From Candidatus Cryptobacteroides onthequi (GTDB lineage Bacteria; Bacteroidota; Bacteroidia; Bacteroidales; UBA932), in contig JAGHSA010000008.1 of the NCBI GenBank assembly GCA_018066125.1, positions 1 through 64,000 on the forward strand: a stretch of DNA of 64,000 bases. Direction: 5' to 3'. The position numbers and the translations under genes are program-made. Of this stretch, positions 15,983 to 24,944 are shown piece after piece; positions within the stretch are counted from its first letter, which is position 1, and each line of letters begins with the position of its first letter. The notes under the pieces were generated by a model. That model worked only from the letters and a program-made list of their open reading frames with translations. It was not told where the DNA came from and made no database searches.

Positions 15983-18472
15983 CTATCGGACGAAGGAGGC
16001 CTTGAATACTCCGGTGCTCGTCTTGTCGCCATGCATGCCGGGCTTGATCCTGAGCCAGGATACGTATGGCTGGTCTTCATCCAGCTTTCCGACAGGACCG
16101 AAGAGCGGCATGATGCTGGTGGAGACGCGTACGGTGAGGGTGTGTCTGCCGTGGATACCCTCAGGTATCCTCCATTCGTACGGTCCCCATCCTTTCCTGC
16201 CGAGCGACACTCCGTCGAGCAGCAGTTCCACGCAGGCGAGATTGACATCGAGCGCGATGCTCATGCCGTCCCCGTCAGGTATTTCGATTCGTGATGTGAT
16301 GTCATAGGTCCCTGCGTAGCCCGGGAGCACTTCTATAGGCTCCATGCCCTCCGCATATCCCGGCGTGACATTGTTGTCCCGGTCCACGGAGAAGTCCCCG
16401 CACATGAAAATTGAAGGCAGGTATCTGCAGTCCATTGTGGCATTGGTCACCTCGACCCGGTGGGTGCCCGGCGCCAGTGTCATCTCATCAGTCATGGCAT
16501 AGAGCTGTCTGAATCCCTCTGCAATGCCCTCGGCCGGCATCTCTGCCCTCAGCGGCTTCCCGTCGAGTGTGGCTTCCACAGGGTCCAGGTCATGGCGCAG
16601 GATGAACCTGACACCCTTTGTACGCCTGTTGACTGTGAATTCGAAGCAAGGTGAATCCATGGTGTATATGCACCGCAATGTGTTCGGCCCCTGAGGGGTG
16701 ACGGAGATATGCTTCATGTGCAAGTCCCCGGCTGGAACCGGCATTGCGGCGTGCATGTCGGAGAGCGTCCCCGCAAATGCACCGTGCCCCTGGAGCCTCA
16801 CGAGCCCCTTCTGCGCACCGATGCTTACCTCGAGAAGGCGGTCGGTGGTGTCGCGGTCGGTGATGTCAACGAGTGTGACGCTGCCGTCCGCCCAGCTGCG
16901 CACAAGCACGTCCCTGGTCTCGCTGCCATCGGCTTCACGCACGATGACCTTTCGCGGTGCAAGAGTGTTGACTCTCGCCATGTAGGAGTTCATGTCACGG
17001 TAGCATGGGGCTTCCCCCTCGATGAAGAACCCGTCTGGGCCGAAACCCAGCACCGGCAGCCCCTCGGCACCGTTCTCGTCCTCGTCAAGGAGCATGAACT
17101 GCACCTGATGCATCAGCAGCGCCTCGAGAAATCTCAGGTAGAGCTTCCCCCTTTCCTCGAATGCCGGGGTCTTGTCAAGGCTCATGAAGTAGCTCAGCGG
17201 TACCCTCACGAGCACCTGCGGCTCATATGGCTTGCGCGCGTATTCCGCCGCTCTGGCGGCTTCGGCGGTGAACTCCCTGTAATAGTCGAACCATGGCTGC
17301 GTGCGCCCGCTGTGGAAATACCAGTCGCCCTTCTCCCTGTTGCCGCGCGCATCCATCGAAGCCACCGCGACGACATAGTTGTTGACCCCGAATGCCGCGC
17401 ACATCCACATCAGCTGGCGCATGTGGGACATTGTCAGGTCGGCCGGGCCGACCGAATAGAGCTCGCACATCTCTCCGACCTTGCCTCGTCCGGCGTACTG
17501 CGCCAGGGCGAGCCCGGAAATCTCCATCTCGCGTGCGCGTATATCGATGTCGGAGTTGGCTTCATCGAATCCCGGAATGCCGAAAAGGCTCAGGGACTTG
17601 AGCGGATTGCCGTTGCAGCGGACGCTCTTGTAGAGCTTCTCATACATGAGATGCCCTGTGAGCGCTATCCCGTGCCCTTCGCACCATTTGGAAAGGGTCT
17701 CGATGTATGTCTTGCGCATCCTGTCGCCGACTGCTGTGTAGTAGCCGGTCCACAGAGCTCCGGATTCTGCGCCTCCCAGGTATGCGATGACGTCCTCATG
17801 GAGGTCGCGTCCTCCCGTCAGTGCAGCGTAGTCCTCTTCCAGACCGGGATACCATGCGAGAGGGAAGTGGTCGTGGTCGAAGTTGGTGAAATTGGCCTCC
17901 AGCATGCCCTTGTTGGCATTGGTCGAGTAGCTGAAGCTCGGCTCGTCGGTGAAGATGGCCGGTATCACCCTTCCGAAATATTCCTTGAATTCAGAGTAGT
18001 AGCGCTCATGGGTGAATTGTACGAAACGGGACACAGCATCTGGGTTGAGGATGTCGGCTCCGATCGGGTTATGCATCACGCGCGTGGTGTATCTGCCGTC
18101 CTTACCCTTGTCGAAGAGCAGCAGGCTCGGGTAGCAGTCCTCGTGACCGTCCGCCGTGACCTGCCCCTTGCAGTTCCCCGACGGCCAGTTGTATTCGTCA
18201 TAAAGCCATACCTTCATGTCCAGCGAGTCTGCGACTTCCAGGCAGTTGCGGCAGAATGCCATCCACTCGTCACTCATGTACTCGATTTCGAGTCCGCTCC
18301 TCGGGTAGATGAGGAACTGCTCGATCCCGACTTCCCTGTATGCCTCAAGCATCTCTGTGACAGCCGCCCTGTCCGGCTTTCCGGTGACGGCGGTCATTGG
18401 GATGACGGGATTCTGAGCCAGGGCGAGCGCGCCGGCGCAAAATGATGCCAGGATGGTGATGACCCTTCTCAT
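15983..18472 (-). CDS. Exported glycoside hydrolase, GH106-like
   Basis: An 829-residue exported enzyme (signal peptide about 1-19). The N-terminal barrel carries motifs shared with GH106 alpha-L-rhamnosidase-type enzymes: VWLYDEYNWPSG near residue 94 and IFTDEPSFSY near 173. A C-terminal beta-sandwich (about 690-829) resembles the galactose-binding domains of this group. It lacks the usual WWHW opening seen in the 42-kb homologue and is shorter, so it probably represents a separate subfamily. The start lies 3 bp after the panE stop, so the two are cotranscribed. Confidence 0.78.
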   Translation of the reverse strand: MRRVITILASFCAGALALAQNPVIPMTAVTGKPDRAAVTEMLEAYREVGIEQFLIYPRSGLEIEYMSDEWMAFCRNCLEVADSLDMKVWLYDEYNWPSGNCKGQVTADGHEDCYPSLLLFDKGKDGRYTTRVMHNPIGADILNPDAVSRFVQFTHERYYSEFKEYFGRVIPAIFTDEPSFSYSTNANKGMLEANFTNFDHDHFPLAWYPGLEEDYAALTGGRDLHEDVIAYLGGAESGALWTGYYTAVGDRMRKTYIETLSKWCEGHGIALTGHLMYEKLYKSVRCNGNPLKSLSLFGIPGFDEANSDIDIRAREMEISGLALAQYAGRGKVGEMCELYSVGPADLTMSHMRQLMWMCAAFGVNNYVVAVASMDARGNREKGDWYFHSGRTQPWFDYYREFTAEAARAAEYARKPYEPQVLVRVPLSYFMSLDKTPAFEERGKLYLRFLEALLMHQVQFMLLDEDENGAEGLPVLGFGPDGFFIEGEAPCYRDMNSYMARVNTLAPRKVIVREADGSETRDVLVRSWADGSVTLVDITDRDTTDRLLEVSIGAQKGLVRLQGHGAFAGTLSDMHAAMPVPAGDLHMKHISVTPQGPNTLRCIYTMDSPCFEFTVNRRTKGVRFILRHDLDPVEATLDGKPLRAEMPAEGIAEGFRQLYAMTDEMTLAPGTHRVEVTNATMDCRYLPSIFMCGDFSVDRDNNVTPGYAEGMEPIEVLPGYAGTYDITSRIEIPDGDGMSIALDVNLACVELLLDGVSLGRKGWGPYEWRIPEGIHGRHTLTVRVSTSIMPLFGPVGKLDEDQPYVSWLRIKPGMHGDKTSTGVFKASFVR

Positions 18473-18475
18473 GCG

Positions 18476-19375
18476 TCAGGACATCTTGAGCAGGTCTTCC
18501 ATGACCTCGCGCGCGAGCTTCATGTCAAAACCGTGCGCCGCTGCCGCTGCGATGGGGGCGCCGTACATGGTGTCCACCTCCATCTTGCGTCCGGCCTTCC
18601 AGTCCAGATACATGCTGGGGTGGTACGGATACATCCGCTTGGTCATGGCCACCATAGAGTCCACGAAAGAATGATCGATGACTACTCCGCAAGCGGCTGC
18701 GGCCCCGATGACTTCCTCCATCATGGCTATGACCAGGGCGCGGTTCTCCGGTTCCATGGTAAGGGCATCTGTCTTGAGGTCCCTGACAACGCTGAGGCCG
18801 TTGTATGGTATGTTCCATACAAGCTTTTTCCATCTCATGAGAGGGACGGAGTCCATCATGTGGCATGGTACGCCGGCAGCTTCCATGTCTTCCCTTGCAG
18901 CTTCAAGCCTATCTTCGCAGCCTTCGGACAGTGGAGCCACGGTCAGCTCTCCGTAAGCGGTATGACTGATGTGGCCAGGTGCTTTCCTGGATGAGCAGAT
19001 GAATGCCGTGGAGCCTGCGATACTGGCCCCAGGCAGCGCCTCGGCCAGTTTCTCTTCCATTCCCAGACCATTCTGGATCATGATTATCAGGCTTTCTGGA
19101 CCCATTATGGGACGCAGGATATCCGGGAGGGCGTCATTGGAGGTGGTTTTGGTGCAGACGAGTATCACGTCCGCAGTCTGCATGTCGCAGCTGCTGCGGA
19201 ATGCCTTGACCTCCGGGAGGAAGATGTCACCCTTGCACGACTCTATCAGAAGCCCGTGCTCCTTGACGTGGTCATGGTCTGACCTGAAAAGGAATTCCAC
19301 ATCGTGGCCGGCCGCTGCGAGCCTGGCTCCGTAATATGCACCTATGCCTCCGGTGCCGATCACTGCATATCTCAT
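18476..19375 (-). CDS. panE: 2-dehydropantoate 2-reductase family (ApbA/PanE)
   Basis: A 299-residue NADPH-dependent reductase of the ApbA/PanE family. In coenzyme A biosynthesis this enzyme reduces 2-dehydropantoate to pantoate. The Rossmann motif VIGTGGIGAYYGARLAAAG opens the protein. The substrate-domain motifs KLVWNIPYNGLSVV and the C-terminal SMYLDWKAGRKMEVDTMYG, with the expected catalytic Lys region, are present. It has its own -7 box (19390-19397) and is followed without a gap by a GH106-like gene, an unusual partner. A related ketoacid reductase role in sugar metabolism is the alternative. Confidence 0.83.
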   Translation of the reverse strand: MRYAVIGTGGIGAYYGARLAAAGHDVEFLFRSDHDHVKEHGLLIESCKGDIFLPEVKAFRSSCDMQTADVILVCTKTTSNDALPDILRPIMGPESLIIMIQNGLGMEEKLAEALPGASIAGSTAFICSSRKAPGHISHTAYGELTVAPLSEGCEDRLEAAREDMEAAGVPCHMMDSVPLMRWKKLVWNIPYNGLSVVRDLKTDALTMEPENRALVIAMMEEVIGAAAACGVVIDHSFVDSMVAMTKRMYPYHPSMYLDWKAGRKMEVDTMYGAPIAAAAAHGFDMKLAREVMEDLLKMS

Positions 19376-19389
19376 GTCGTGAAGTTACT

Positions 19390-19397
19390 CAAAAATA
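19390..19397 (-). promoter_or_regulatory. -7 promoter box of panE
   Basis: Minus-strand TATTTTTG, a perfect match, 15 bases before the panE ATG, in the 42-bp gap after the LysR gene. Confidence 0.45.
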
Positions 19398-19417
19398 CTA
19401 TCCTGTCCAAGAACGGA

Positions 19418-20344
19418 TCAGATTGAGATCTTTCCGTGCCTGATCATGTTTTCCTGGTTTTCTACAGGGATGATGGAACGTACGGCATCTATCACTGCGT
19501 TCAGCAGCTTCTCATGTATGAAGTCTTTGCGGACCGCCAGGGAGATCACTCGTTTCGGTACGGGATTGACGATGGGCCTGAGGTGCCTGTGCAGACTGTA
19601 CATGATCAGTCCGACATGGGAGTCCGGCACCACAGTCATGCCTCCGGACTCGTTGACAATCTGAATCATGGTGCCGGCACGTCCTCCCTCATAGAACTTC
19701 TCATACTGGAAATCCTCACCCTCTATGATCTTGTTCCTGTCTGCCAGGTGTACCGTGCCCCTCATGATCCACAGCGGCAGGTCAAACAGTTCCGAACTCT
19801 CTATGGCCTCTTTGGAGTATGCCTTGCATGACGGGGATACATAGGCAAGAAAGCTCTCATTATAGAGTGGTATCTCCATCAGAGCGGGGTCATCCACTGG
19901 GGATGCCATGATGCCCATGTCGATCTCGGCTCTCTTGAGCTTTTCCTTGATAGTGCTGGTGAGCATCTCCGCCTCTTCGAGTCTGATGTCAGGGCAGTTC
20001 CCGTGGAAGTATCTGAACATTCCCGGAAGGAGGACAGGGGCCACGGTGGAAATCATTGCCATGCGCAACTGTCCGCTGAGCAGATCCTTTTCCGACCGTG
20101 TCATCTCGGTGAGCTGCCTGCTGTTGAAAAGGATGACCCGTGCCTTGTCAACAATCTTGCGGCCGATCTCTGTGGGGACCACCGGGTGGCTGTTTCTGTC
20201 AAATATGGTCACGTCAAGTTCCGCCTCGAGCTTCTTGACCATCAGGCTCAGTGTGGATTGCGTCACTCCGCATGCATCTGCCGCTTCCACAAACTGCCCA
20301 TGGTCCGCGATGGCGATGATGTATTCAAGCTGCTGTAATGTCAT
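19418..20344 (-). CDS. LysR-family regulator, OxyR-like but without redox cysteines
   Basis: A 308-residue LysR-type transcription factor. The N-terminal winged helix (1-60: LEYIIAIADHGQFVEAADAC, TQSTLSLMVKKLE) and sensor domain (about 90-295) align by eye best with OxyR, for example DRNSHPVVPTEIGRKIVDKA. The region that should carry the two redox cysteines reads LWIMRGTVHLADRNKI and contains none. The few cysteines are elsewhere (ADACG, GNCPD, PSCKAY). It is therefore unlikely to sense peroxide in the classical way. It is divergent from trkH, and a perfect 15-bp palindrome lies just upstream of its start. Confidence 0.9.
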   Translation of the reverse strand: MTLQQLEYIIAIADHGQFVEAADACGVTQSTLSLMVKKLEAELDVTIFDRNSHPVVPTEIGRKIVDKARVILFNSRQLTEMTRSEKDLLSGQLRMAMISTVAPVLLPGMFRYFHGNCPDIRLEEAEMLTSTIKEKLKRAEIDMGIMASPVDDPALMEIPLYNESFLAYVSPSCKAYSKEAIESSELFDLPLWIMRGTVHLADRNKIIEGEDFQYEKFYEGGRAGTMIQIVNESGGMTVVPDSHVGLIMYSLHRHLRPIVNPVPKRVISLAVRKDFIHEKLLNAVIDAVRSIIPVENQENMIRHGKISI

Positions 20345-20349
20345 TCCAA

Positions 20350-20364
20350 ATTGATATTATCAAT
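20350..20364. promoter_or_regulatory. LysR-type operator (T-N11-A palindrome)
   Basis: ATTGATATTATCAAT is a perfect 15-bp palindrome of the T-N11-A type bound by LysR proteins. It lies between the LysR start (20344) and its -7 box, so bound protein could block its own transcription and may also affect divergent trkH. Confidence 0.65.
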
Positions 20365-20365
20365 A

Positions 20366-20373
20366 CAAATATA
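20366..20373 (-). promoter_or_regulatory. Promoter of the LysR gene
   Basis: Minus-strand TATATTTG (-7), with TTTG (-33) at 20396-20399, 22 bases apart. Confidence 0.6.
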
Positions 20374-20408
20374 AATAATATTGTGTTGATAAATGCAAAA
20401 GGCTGCAA

Positions 20409-20416
20409 TACTTTTG
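20409..20416 (+). promoter_or_regulatory. Promoter of trkH
   Basis: TACTTTTG (-7), with GTTG at 20385-20388 as a -33 element 20 bases upstream. Its position excludes the ATG at 20393 and supports the start at 20441. Confidence 0.6.
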
Positions 20417-20440
20417 CTCCCGTTTTCAAGACAGGTCAAA

Positions 20441-21892
20441 ATGAGATTCGGCGTAATCGCGAAATACATAGGTTTTTCACAGCTGCTGGTATCGGCATTC
20501 ATGCTGGTATCCGCCGCCGTATCTGCATATAGCGGATATGATGAGGGCTTTGGGGCTCTGATCTGCTCATCGATGCTCACCGGTATCTTCGGCCTTTTTC
20601 CGAGCATATTTGTGCGCAGGACTGGAGCGCTGAGCAAGGATGAGAGCTACTATGTCGTCACGGGTTCCTGGCTGTTCTGCATCCTTACAGGCATGCTGCC
20701 ATATCTGATGTATCTGGAAGGGGATTTTTCGCTGACCGACGCCCTGTTCGAGAGTGTATCGGGATTCACCACCACCGGAGCATCGATTCTCCGAGACATA
20801 GAGGCGCTGCCGCAGGGACTGCTCTTCTGGCGCATGTCCACGGCATGGATAGGCGGCATCGGCATCATCGCCCTCTTTTCCCTCCTGATTCCCGCCTCGA
20901 CCGGCAACGACAGAGCGCTTTCCGGCGTGGAGATGTCCCAGATAGCGAGAGGAACCACAAATATGAAATCACAGTCTTTCGCCAGAATGACGGTACTGAC
21001 ATATGTGGTGCTTACCGCTGCCGCCATAGCCTGTCTGAAACTCGCCGGCATGCGCTGGTTCGACGCAGTCACCCAGGCCATGTCTGCATGCAGTACCTGC
21101 GGGTTCAGCACCAGAAATCTCAGCATAGCGTCTTTTGACAGTCCGGTCATCGAGGCGATACTCATCGTGTTCATGTTCCTGTCGAGTCTTCGCTTCGTTC
21201 TCCTCTGCCTGGCATACACCAGAAGCGGACTGAAGGCCCTGACCTCATCAGAAGTGACCAGGACATTCCTTTTCATGGCTGTTGGAGGTACAGTGATCGT
21301 GATGGGCGGTCTTGTCTCTGACGGAAGTCATGGCGGCATCCTGCACTGCCTGAGGGAGTCTGCATTCCAGGTGGTTTCCATCTTTACTACTACCGGTTTC
21401 GCGACAGCGGACACTAACACCTGGCCGACCGTATGCATGTCGGTGCTGGTTGCGGGGTCGCTGGTGTGCGGATGCTCGGGATCCACTTCCGGGGGCATCA
21501 AGGTGGATCGTGCGATCGTGGGAGCGAAAAGCCTCTGGCGCCGTGTAGCCAAGCTCCACAGTCCCCATGCGGTGAAACTTGTGCGCGTGGACGGCAGGAC
21601 GATTGCGGATGGTGCGGCTGAAGAGGCGCTGATATTCACGATATGCTATTTCCTCCTCATTGCGGCGGGAGCCATACTCAACTCCATGGCCGGAATGCAG
21701 ATCGTGGAGTCATGGACCGCAGCGGTGGCCAGCATAGGCAACGTGGGTCCTGGTCTCGGCAGCATCGGCTCCATGGGCAACTATGCCGATATCCCGGCTC
21801 TGTCGAAATATGTGTCGATGGCCCTCATGCTCATCGGGCGTCTCGAGATCTTCCCGGTCCTCTACGTCCTGAGCTGCAGGAGACGCGGGTGA
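20441..21892 (+). CDS. trkH: Trk-type potassium uptake protein
   Basis: A 483-residue inner-membrane K+ transporter subunit of the TrkH/KtrB family with four M1-P-M2 repeats. Filter-like loops are visible as SGFTTTGAS near 126, STCGFSTRN near 218, TTTGFATAD near 320 and the final SIGNVGPGLGS near 445. It needs a TrkA/KtrA gating partner, and no such gene is adjacent. It is divergent from the OxyR-like LysR gene and may be controlled by it through the shared 97-bp region. The start was chosen from the promoter position. The longer reading adds 16 residues upstream. Confidence 0.93.
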   Translation: MRFGVIAKYIGFSQLLVSAFMLVSAAVSAYSGYDEGFGALICSSMLTGIFGLFPSIFVRRTGALSKDESYYVVTGSWLFCILTGMLPYLMYLEGDFSLTDALFESVSGFTTTGASILRDIEALPQGLLFWRMSTAWIGGIGIIALFSLLIPASTGNDRALSGVEMSQIARGTTNMKSQSFARMTVLTYVVLTAAAIACLKLAGMRWFDAVTQAMSACSTCGFSTRNLSIASFDSPVIEAILIVFMFLSSLRFVLLCLAYTRSGLKALTSSEVTRTFLFMAVGGTVIVMGGLVSDGSHGGILHCLRESAFQVVSIFTTTGFATADTNTWPTVCMSVLVAGSLVCGCSGSTSGGIKVDRAIVGAKSLWRRVAKLHSPHAVKLVRVDGRTIADGAAEEALIFTICYFLLIAAGAILNSMAGMQIVESWTAAVASIGNVGPGLGSIGSMGNYADIPALSKYVSMALMLIGRLEIFPVLYVLSCRRRG

Positions 21893-21897
21893 TGCTG

Positions 21898-22632
21898 TCA
21901 GTCCATGTCCTGGAAGGCCGGCCAGTCTCTGGTCCTGAGAGACTCGCGCACCTTGCGTGCGTAGAGTTTCAATATGTCCGCCGGCAAAGATGCGCCTCTC
22001 AGATATCTGTAGGTGACCTCCTTCTGTTTGGCCAGAGCTGTGGCCAGAGTCCACGCGACTGCCATCCTTATGTAATACGGCTCGTTTTCCCTGAGCCCGA
22101 TACCGTCTATCAGTCCGAAGACCTTGTGGATGGACATGTCGTTGAGGAAGTTTGCCATGGCAAGTATGAGAGATACTCTTATGGTGAATTCCTCACTTCT
22201 CTTTGAAAGCCCGGTGAGGAACGGCCACAGGATGTCATGGTCGCACCTGGCGACCCAGGCGCTGTTGCAGCAGAAGTTGTCGCATATGGCCCAGTTGTCC
22301 ACTGCGGGGAGGAATGCCTCGATCCTTTCAAGCCTTTTTTCCAGAGGGCACTTCATGTAGTCTATGACGAGTCCCCATATCATCCTTTCGTCATGTGTAA
22401 GCGGCTGGATGCCGTCCCTCATGGCTTTCTGCTCCCTTTCGAAGGCGTCGAGTATTTCATCGGCACGTCCCTCTTTCACGAAGCGCTTCGCCACCATCTT
22501 CATCTCAGGGGTGTGGAGGCCGAGTATGCGTGTGCCGGGTCTGGGTGCGATGATGCGGATATGACCTTCGCGATAGTGCGGGTCATGGAGGTATCTCTCG
22601 CATACGAGAGGAGTGAGGATATCTTCGATCAT
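21898..22632 (-). CDS. AlkD-like DNA alkylation repair protein
   Basis: A 244-residue all-helical HEAT-like protein of the DNA alkylation repair (AlkD) family, which removes N3/N7-alkylated purines. Characteristic features are VDNWAICDNFC near residue 119 and later helices with basic residues. ATG 22632 overlaps the stop of the upstream exonuclease gene as ATGA, indicating translational coupling. A longer reading from 22665 would begin inside that gene. Together they look like a small repair operon. Confidence 0.85.
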   Translation of the reverse strand: MIEDILTPLVCERYLHDPHYREGHIRIIAPRPGTRILGLHTPEMKMVAKRFVKEGRADEILDAFEREQKAMRDGIQPLTHDERMIWGLVIDYMKCPLEKRLERIEAFLPAVDNWAICDNFCCNSAWVARCDHDILWPFLTGLSKRSEEFTIRVSLILAMANFLNDMSIHKVFGLIDGIGLRENEPYYIRMAVAWTLATALAKQKEVTYRYLRGASLPADILKLYARKVRESLRTRDWPAFQDMD

Positions 22633-23147
22633 GGCTGTAATATCTCCAATGCTATGTACGCGCATGCTTCGGCATCAGCGAGCGCATGGTGGTGGTTGGT
22701 GAGGTCGTAGCCGCATGCCGCCGCCACGGTCTGGAGCTGATGATTCGGCAGTGACCTGCCGAAATGCCTTCGTGAGGCGGCCAGGGTGTCGAGGAAGGTG
22801 TAGTCTGGATAATCCATCTGATACACACGGAATACTGCCTTGAGGCATCCCTCGTCGAACCGTGCATTGTGGGCGACCAGCGGATATCCTCCTTCCTCTA
22901 TCCTGTCACGTACTTTTCCCCATACTTCCTGAAAGCACGGGGCGTCAAAGGTGTCTTCCGGACCGAGTCCGTGCACCCTCTGGCAGAACCACTGGTAGTA
23001 GTCCGGCTCCGGACTGATGAGGCTGTAGAAGCTGTCCGCAATCTCTCCGTCGCGGACGAAAACTATGCCCACGCTGCAGACGCTGGACGGGTTCTCGTTG
23101 GCGGTCTCGAAATCGATCGCGTTGAAGTTTCGTATGGTTTCAGGCAT
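22629..23147 (-). CDS. DEDDh 3'-5' exonuclease (DnaQ-like)
   Basis: A 172-residue exonuclease of the DnaQ/epsilon fold. The acidic residues are visible: D12/E14 in FNAIDFETA, Asp in LVAHNARFDEG, and the final HHHALADAEA giving the catalytic His and fourth Asp. It resembles the stand-alone family annotated as 3'-5' exonucleases or polymerase III epsilon homologues. It could trim DNA or RNA 3' ends. It is coupled to the AlkD-like gene and lies 9 bp after the isomerase gene's end in the opposite direction of reading order. Confidence 0.9.
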   Translation of the reverse strand: MPETIRNFNAIDFETANENPSSVCSVGIVFVRDGEIADSFYSLISPEPDYYQWFCQRVHGLGPEDTFDAPCFQEVWGKVRDRIEEGGYPLVAHNARFDEGCLKAVFRVYQMDYPDYTFLDTLAASRRHFGRSLPNHQLQTVAAACGYDLTNHHHALADAEACAYIALEILQP

Positions 23148-23156
23148 GGTGTCAGC

Positions 23157-23990
23157 TTATTTACCGGCTTCTTCGATCATGGCTCTGACATTGGCGTACG
23201 AGGTCTCAGAGTCCTTGAGCATATTCTTTGAGCCGAACTGCTCGACTGTGAACCATCCATCGTAGCCGCTCTTTACGAGCCTGGTGATAACCTCTTTTAT
23301 AGGCATGCAGCCTGTCCCGGTCGGAGGACATGACATGTCCTCGGCGGATACCCTGTCCTTGAGGTGGACATGGCCTGTCCTGCTGCAGAACTTGTCAAGG
23401 GCCTCCAGACAGTCATCTCCTGCGAAAAACCAGTTGCCCGTATCCATCACGTGCCCGAGTCTGTCGGATGCGTCAAACAGGACGGACAGCCTCTCGATGT
23501 TGTAGCAGGGGGATGCCTTGTGGTCGAAATCCTCTGCCATGACGAGTATGCCTTCTTTTGCTGCGAGTTCTGCATAGGCCGCGATTCTCCCAGCCACAGC
23601 CGCCATGTCTTCTTCGGTGAATCCCTCCTGGAAATAGCCAGGTACGAGAAGTGTGCGGTCAAAGCCATGAGACTTCAGCCATGCTATGCTCGCAAGCGAT
23701 TCCTCATGCTTGTCTCCGTCAGTAAAGTAGATATAGGTGATAGCTGAGGCATGTGCAAATCCGAGGCTGTCGAGTATGCGGATCTGATCCTCTGAGGCAT
23801 TCTCCTTGACATCGACTCCTCCGTATCCCATCTCCCTGATGAGTGTGGCTGCTTCAGCGAATGAGATGTTCTCCTGTTTTGCGATAGTCTCTATGTGCTG
23901 AGAAAAGATGGAGATCTTTGGATCTGACGGCTTCACCGTGCAGCTGCAGATGGCTGCGACGGCACAGAGTATCAATAATGACTTTCTCAT
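23157..23990 (-). CDS. Sugar phosphate isomerase/epimerase-like lipoprotein
   Basis: A 277-residue protein with a TIM-barrel of the xylose isomerase-like (AP endonuclease 2) family. It has a lipoprotein signal (LCAVAAICSC, Cys17), so it acts outside the cytoplasm. Metal-binding candidates appear in VMAEDFDHK, HVMDTGNWFFAG, GHVHLKD and the last WFTVEQFGS. Exported members are common in Bacteroidetes, but their substrates are mostly unknown. It is followed after 9 bp by the exonuclease gene. The start at 23990 was chosen because the signal peptide begins there. Confidence 0.85.
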   Translation of the reverse strand: MRKSLLILCAVAAICSCTVKPSDPKISIFSQHIETIAKQENISFAEAATLIREMGYGGVDVKENASEDQIRILDSLGFAHASAITYIYFTDGDKHEESLASIAWLKSHGFDRTLLVPGYFQEGFTEEDMAAVAGRIAAYAELAAKEGILVMAEDFDHKASPCYNIERLSVLFDASDRLGHVMDTGNWFFAGDDCLEALDKFCSRTGHVHLKDRVSAEDMSCPPTGTGCMPIKEVITRLVKSGYDGWFTVEQFGSKNMLKDSETSYANVRAMIEEAGK

Positions 23991-24019
23991 GTAACTGTAT
24001 TGATGCTGGTGCGTGAATG

Positions 24020-24775
24020 TTATTTCCTGCAGACCACGGTGCCGCTGGCCTGGTGGGTGGCGAGTATGAGGACCTCGGCTATCTGGACATGCTCCGGAGC
24101 TGAAGCTGCGTACCATGCCACGTCGGCGATGTCATCGCCTGTGAGGGGCTTGATACCCTTGTACACATTGTCGGCGCGCTCCTTGTCGCCATGGAAGCGG
24201 GTGACGCTGAAGTTGGTCTCCACGAGTCCCGGCTTGAGGTTGGTGACGCGGACAGGTGTGTCTGCGAGATCGATGCGGAGACCGTCGCTGAGAGTCTTGA
24301 CCGCTGCCTTTGTGGCGCAATATACACTGCCTCCGGCGTATGCGGCATCTCCGGCTACCGAGCCGATATTGATGATGTGACCCCTGCCGCGCTCAACCAT
24401 TCCAGGCACCACGCACATTGTCACAGTGAGCAGGCCCTTGACATTGGTGTCTATCATGGTCTCGAAATCCCCCCAGTCACCGGTGTGCTCCTTGTCGAGT
24501 CCTAGTGCAAGTCCGGCGTTATTGATCAGCACGTCTATATCTTTCCACTCCTGAGGTATCGCGGCAATGGCTTCCTTTGCGGCCTGCCTGTCGCGTACGT
24601 CGAAAAGCAGGGTGTGAACCTGCACTCCATATTCAGAGCTGAGACTGTCAGCTGTTTCTTGCAAAACTTCCGGTTTTCTGCCGTTGAGGATCAATCTCCA
24701 GCCCTGCTGCGCGAACTTCCTGGCGCAAGCCTTTCCTATGCCGCTGGTGGCACCTGTGATAAATACTGTCTTCAT
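24020..24775 (-). CDS. Short-chain dehydrogenase (YdfG-like)
   Basis: A 251-residue classical SDR. The cofactor motif is GATSGIGKA near residue 8, with an Asn-Gly-Arg after beta-2 (LILNGRKPE) favouring NADPH. The catalytic set is Ser in INIGSVAGD and YCATK (Tyr and Lys). NNAGLALG and the PGLVETNF loop match the YdfG group, which oxidises serine/3-hydroxy acids or reduces malonic semialdehyde. ATG 24775 is preferred; the longer reading crosses the promoter. Confidence 0.9.
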   Translation of the reverse strand: MKTVFITGATSGIGKACARKFAQQGWRLILNGRKPEVLQETADSLSSEYGVQVHTLLFDVRDRQAAKEAIAAIPQEWKDIDVLINNAGLALGLDKEHTGDWGDFETMIDTNVKGLLTVTMCVVPGMVERGRGHIINIGSVAGDAAYAGGSVYCATKAAVKTLSDGLRIDLADTPVRVTNLKPGLVETNFSVTRFHGDKERADNVYKGIKPLTGDDIADVAWYAASAPEHVQIAEVLILATHQASGTVVCRK

Positions 24776-24816
24776 GGTCGGTTCCCGGTACGGCCTTGTC
24801 ATTCCGTACTCTGCTG

Positions 24817-24824
24817 CAAAGATA
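24817..24824 (-). promoter_or_regulatory. -7 promoter box of the SDR gene
   Basis: Minus-strand TATCTTTG, a perfect match, about 42 bases before ATG 24775. Confidence 0.5.
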
Positions 24825-24931
24825 ACACTCTTCTGCATCACTCGCCATCTTTCTGTCCGGCAGAATGCAACGATCTGCCTCAGACGTTCGATGTTTCCAG
24901 ACGTTCATCTGCCGATTTCGGCACAAAGCAG

Positions 24932-24939
24932 TATATTTG
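24932..24939 (+). promoter_or_regulatory. -7 promoter box of the TonB-dependent receptor gene
   Basis: TATATTTG, a perfect match, ending 6 bases before ATG 24945. It supports a short-leader or leaderless start. Confidence 0.55.
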
Positions 24940-24944
24940 CATAT

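Noticed and set aside
16709..18445. 578-residue plus-strand ORF
   Set aside because: It is antisense to the GH106-like gene, has no recognisable motif and shows the composition of an opposite-strand shadow. The minus-strand gene has a signal peptide and catalytic motifs.
24684..24944. N-terminal extension of the TonB-dependent receptor-like protein
   Set aside because: It overlaps the divergent SDR gene and its promoter. The signal peptide starts at 24945 or 24954.
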